NCBI GenBank assembly: GCA_038230275.1
Contig: JBBRNO010000015.1
Location: forward strand, 18,977 to 82,976
Direction: 5' to 3'
From: JANXXV01 sp038230275
GTDB taxonomy: Bacteria; Acidobacteriota; Terriglobia; Bryobacterales; Bryobacteraceae
DNA length: 64,000 nt
Below are positions 62,729 through 64,000 of this stretch, one piece after another. A program made the position numbers and the translations under genes. The notes under the pieces were generated by a model, which worked only from the letters and a program-made list of their open reading frames with translations, did no database searches and was not told the DNA's origin. Each line of letters opens with the position of its first letter. Within the stretch, counting starts at the first letter, position 1.

Positions 62729-63403
62729 CTACACATGGACCGATTCGGCGCTCTTGGCAATCTGTTGCATCCGCGTCACGGTTGTTGCCGGATCGTCACT
62801 ATGGAAAACGCTGGAACCGGCCACGACCCAGTCGCAACCCGCTCGAATGACGTCGCCGAGGTTCTCTAGATTGATTCCGCCATCGATTTCGATTGGGAGT
62901 AGCAATCCTAGTGCCTTGCGGCGCCTATCCAACGCACGAATCTTATTCAATGCATTTGGAATGAACTTCTGCGCCTCAAAACCGGGGTTGACACTCATGA
63001 TGAGGACATAGTCTACGATTTCGATTACATCGTCCAGCGTCTGGATGGGCGTGGCTGGATTCAGGACGACACCAGCCTTGGCACCCTCGCTCTGTATCAT
63101 GCGGATGGTGCGGTCGAGGTGCCGGCAGGCCTCCTGATGAACGGAGATGTGATCCGCGCCCGCTTCAATGAAAATGGGCGCATACTTATCGGGATCTTCA
63201 ATCATCAGGTGCACATCCAAAGTCAGCTTGGTGATCTTGCGAATTGACTTTAGCACTGGTGGTCCCAAGGTCAGGTTCGGGACAAAGTGCCCGTCCATCA
63301 CATCGACGTGTAGCATGCGGATTCCGGTATGTTCTACCCGGGCGATCTCCGCGGCCAGATGGGCGAAGTCCGCGGACAGGATGGATGGAATGATTTCAGC
63401 CAT
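62729..63403 (-). CDS. rpe: Ribulose-phosphate 3-epimerase
   Basis: 224 residues, TIM barrel. Motifs: PSILSADFAHLAAEIARVE with catalytic Ser/Asp, HVDVMDGHFVPNLTLGPPV (metal His and Asp), LDVHLMIEDP, VLIMSVNPGFEAQKF and IEIDGGINLENL (metal Asp). Interconverts ribulose-5-phosphate and xylulose-5-phosphate in the pentose phosphate or Calvin cycle. Downstream of rsmB, 30 nt apart. Confidence 0.95.
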   Translation of the reverse strand: MAEIIPSILSADFAHLAAEIARVEHTGIRMLHVDVMDGHFVPNLTLGPPVLKSIRKITKLTLDVHLMIEDPDKYAPIFIEAGADHISVHQEACRHLDRTIRMIQSEGAKAGVVLNPATPIQTLDDVIEIVDYVLIMSVNPGFEAQKFIPNALNKIRALDRRRKALGLLLPIEIDGGINLENLGDVIRAGCDWVVAGSSVFHSDDPATTVTRMQQIAKSAESVHV

Positions 63404-63433
63404 TTGCGGCTTCCCCTACTCTTCAATGCGGAT

Positions 63434-64000
63434 TCAACTTGATGTTATCACAGCGGCGAAAAATCCATCTCCCGGATCGATCCCCGGGGTTCGGCGGCGG
63501 GTTTCCACAACCTTGTACTTTCCCGCGGTCTCCGCCACCACTCGAGCGACGACATCCTCATTCTCCTGGCGCTCCAGCGAACAGGTGGAATAAACCAACC
63601 TGCCGTTAGGGCCGAGAGCGAGGAGCGCTTGATGAAGCAGCAGTGTCTGTTTTTCATGCAACTCCAAAAGATCCGTTATCTGGATGCGCCAGCGGATCTC
63701 CGGGTTTCGCGATAGCGTCCCGGTGCCGGAACAGGGCGCGTCCAGCAAGATGCGATCAAAAGCGCGGTTGAACGGCAGCGGTTGGGTTGCGTCCAGCACT
63801 ACTCTGGGACAGCCCGCCATCTGTCGCAGGCGGTGCAGGTGTATGTCGCACGCGATGGCCCGGACGCCGGATTCCAGGGCCTGGAGAGTTTTGTTGCCTG
63901 GGGCGGCGCAAAGATCCAGTAAGGTCTGTCCGGGTTCGAGGTTGAGAAGCGGGACGATGGATTGCGAGCCGATATCCTGTAGCCGGACATTGCTGGTGTC
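63434..64000 (-). CDS. rsmB: 16S rRNA m5C methyltransferase RsmB, C-terminal part (5' partial)
   Basis: 189 residues of a frame that is open to the right edge of the window. Motifs of the RsmB/NOP2 SAM-dependent family: LLDLCAAPGNKT (cofactor loop), DRILLDAPCSGTG (conserved Cys) and YSTCSLERQENEDV (catalytic Cys). The missing N-terminus would hold the NusB-like domain and the start. Methylates C967 of 16S rRNA. Probably co-transcribed with rpe. Confidence 0.93.
   Translation of the reverse strand, partial: DTSNVRLQDIGSQSIVPLLNLEPGQTLLDLCAAPGNKTLQALESGVRAIACDIHLHRLRQMAGCPRVVLDATQPLPFNRAFDRILLDAPCSGTGTLSRNPEIRWRIQITDLLELHEKQTLLLHQALLALGPNGRLVYSTCSLERQENEDVVARVVAETAGKYKVVETRRRTPGIDPGDGFFAAVITSS

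Overview
The window looks like chromosomal DNA of an acidobacterium, most likely of the Solibacter/Bryobacter type. This is inferred from family content, not from a marker gene. The pointers are a secretin with a C-terminal cohesin-type domain next to two pseudopilins, an actinobacterial-style E2/E1 fused 2-oxoglutarate enzyme (Kgd), the C-terminus of an Oar-like TonB-dependent receptor, a multiheme cytochrome fragment, a very large two-component-propeller hybrid histidine kinase, split methylmalonyl-CoA mutase, and many small secreted proteins of unknown function. The DNA is GC-rich and gene-dense. I found no rRNA, tRNA, CRISPR array or intact insertion sequence.

Layout. 1-2.9 kb: end of a type II secretion / type IV pilus locus (secretin, two pseudopilins). 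2.9-5.1 kb: small accessory island with two uncharacterised genes. 5.1-12.1 kb: tyrosine phosphatase, RidA, NYN-LOTUS protein, both chains of a B12-dependent acyl-CoA mutase, a zinc-ribbon-like membrane protein, a BrnTA-type toxin-antitoxin pair and a PduO-type cobalamin adenosyltransferase that can supply the mutase cofactor. 12.1-21.6 kb: Kgd, Gfo/Idh/MocA oxidoreductase, prfB with its programmed frameshift, Sua5, two overlapping MFS transporters. 21.6-27.8 kb: VapBC, a palindromic repeat, and a run of minus-strand genes (Dabb, membrane protein, transaldolase-like enzyme, FAH hydrolase, DinB) followed by secreted proteins and an M20 peptidase.

27.8-31.7 kb is a decay zone: a truncated TonB receptor and a truncated multiheme cytochrome with an in-frame stop lie tail to tail, followed by an intact catalase-like gene and a phosphodiesterase pseudogene with three frameshifts. 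31.7-43.7 kb: hybrid kinase, two SDRs, then four genes chained by 4-nt ATGA overlaps (two tiny membrane proteins, a cytochrome b-like/Rieske fusion, a cysteine-containing membrane protein), then an acyltransferase-GNAT fusion resembling ornithine-lipid synthases, DoxX, and a DedA/ATP-grasp fusion, NRDE and DinB on the other strand. 43.8-47.7 kb: aquaporin, a GMC oxidoreductase split by a 152-bp TA-flanked MITE, a VOC protein and a DM13-like protein.

48-64 kb is mostly housekeeping: desaturase, orotate phosphoribosyltransferase, polyprenyl sugar transferase, HEAT protein, IclR-HTH/periplasmic-binding-protein regulator, YjbQ, GlmS, PurS, YycJ-like hydrolase, PurB, two receiver-domain proteins, hydrolase, YajQ, BamD-like lipoprotein, Rpe, and the C-terminal part of RsmB running off the edge. 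The most interesting items are the precise MITE insertion whose removal restores a 520-codon ORF, the four-gene overlapping redox operon, the shared core between that MITE and a second palindrome at 22.2 kb, and several unusual domain fusions.
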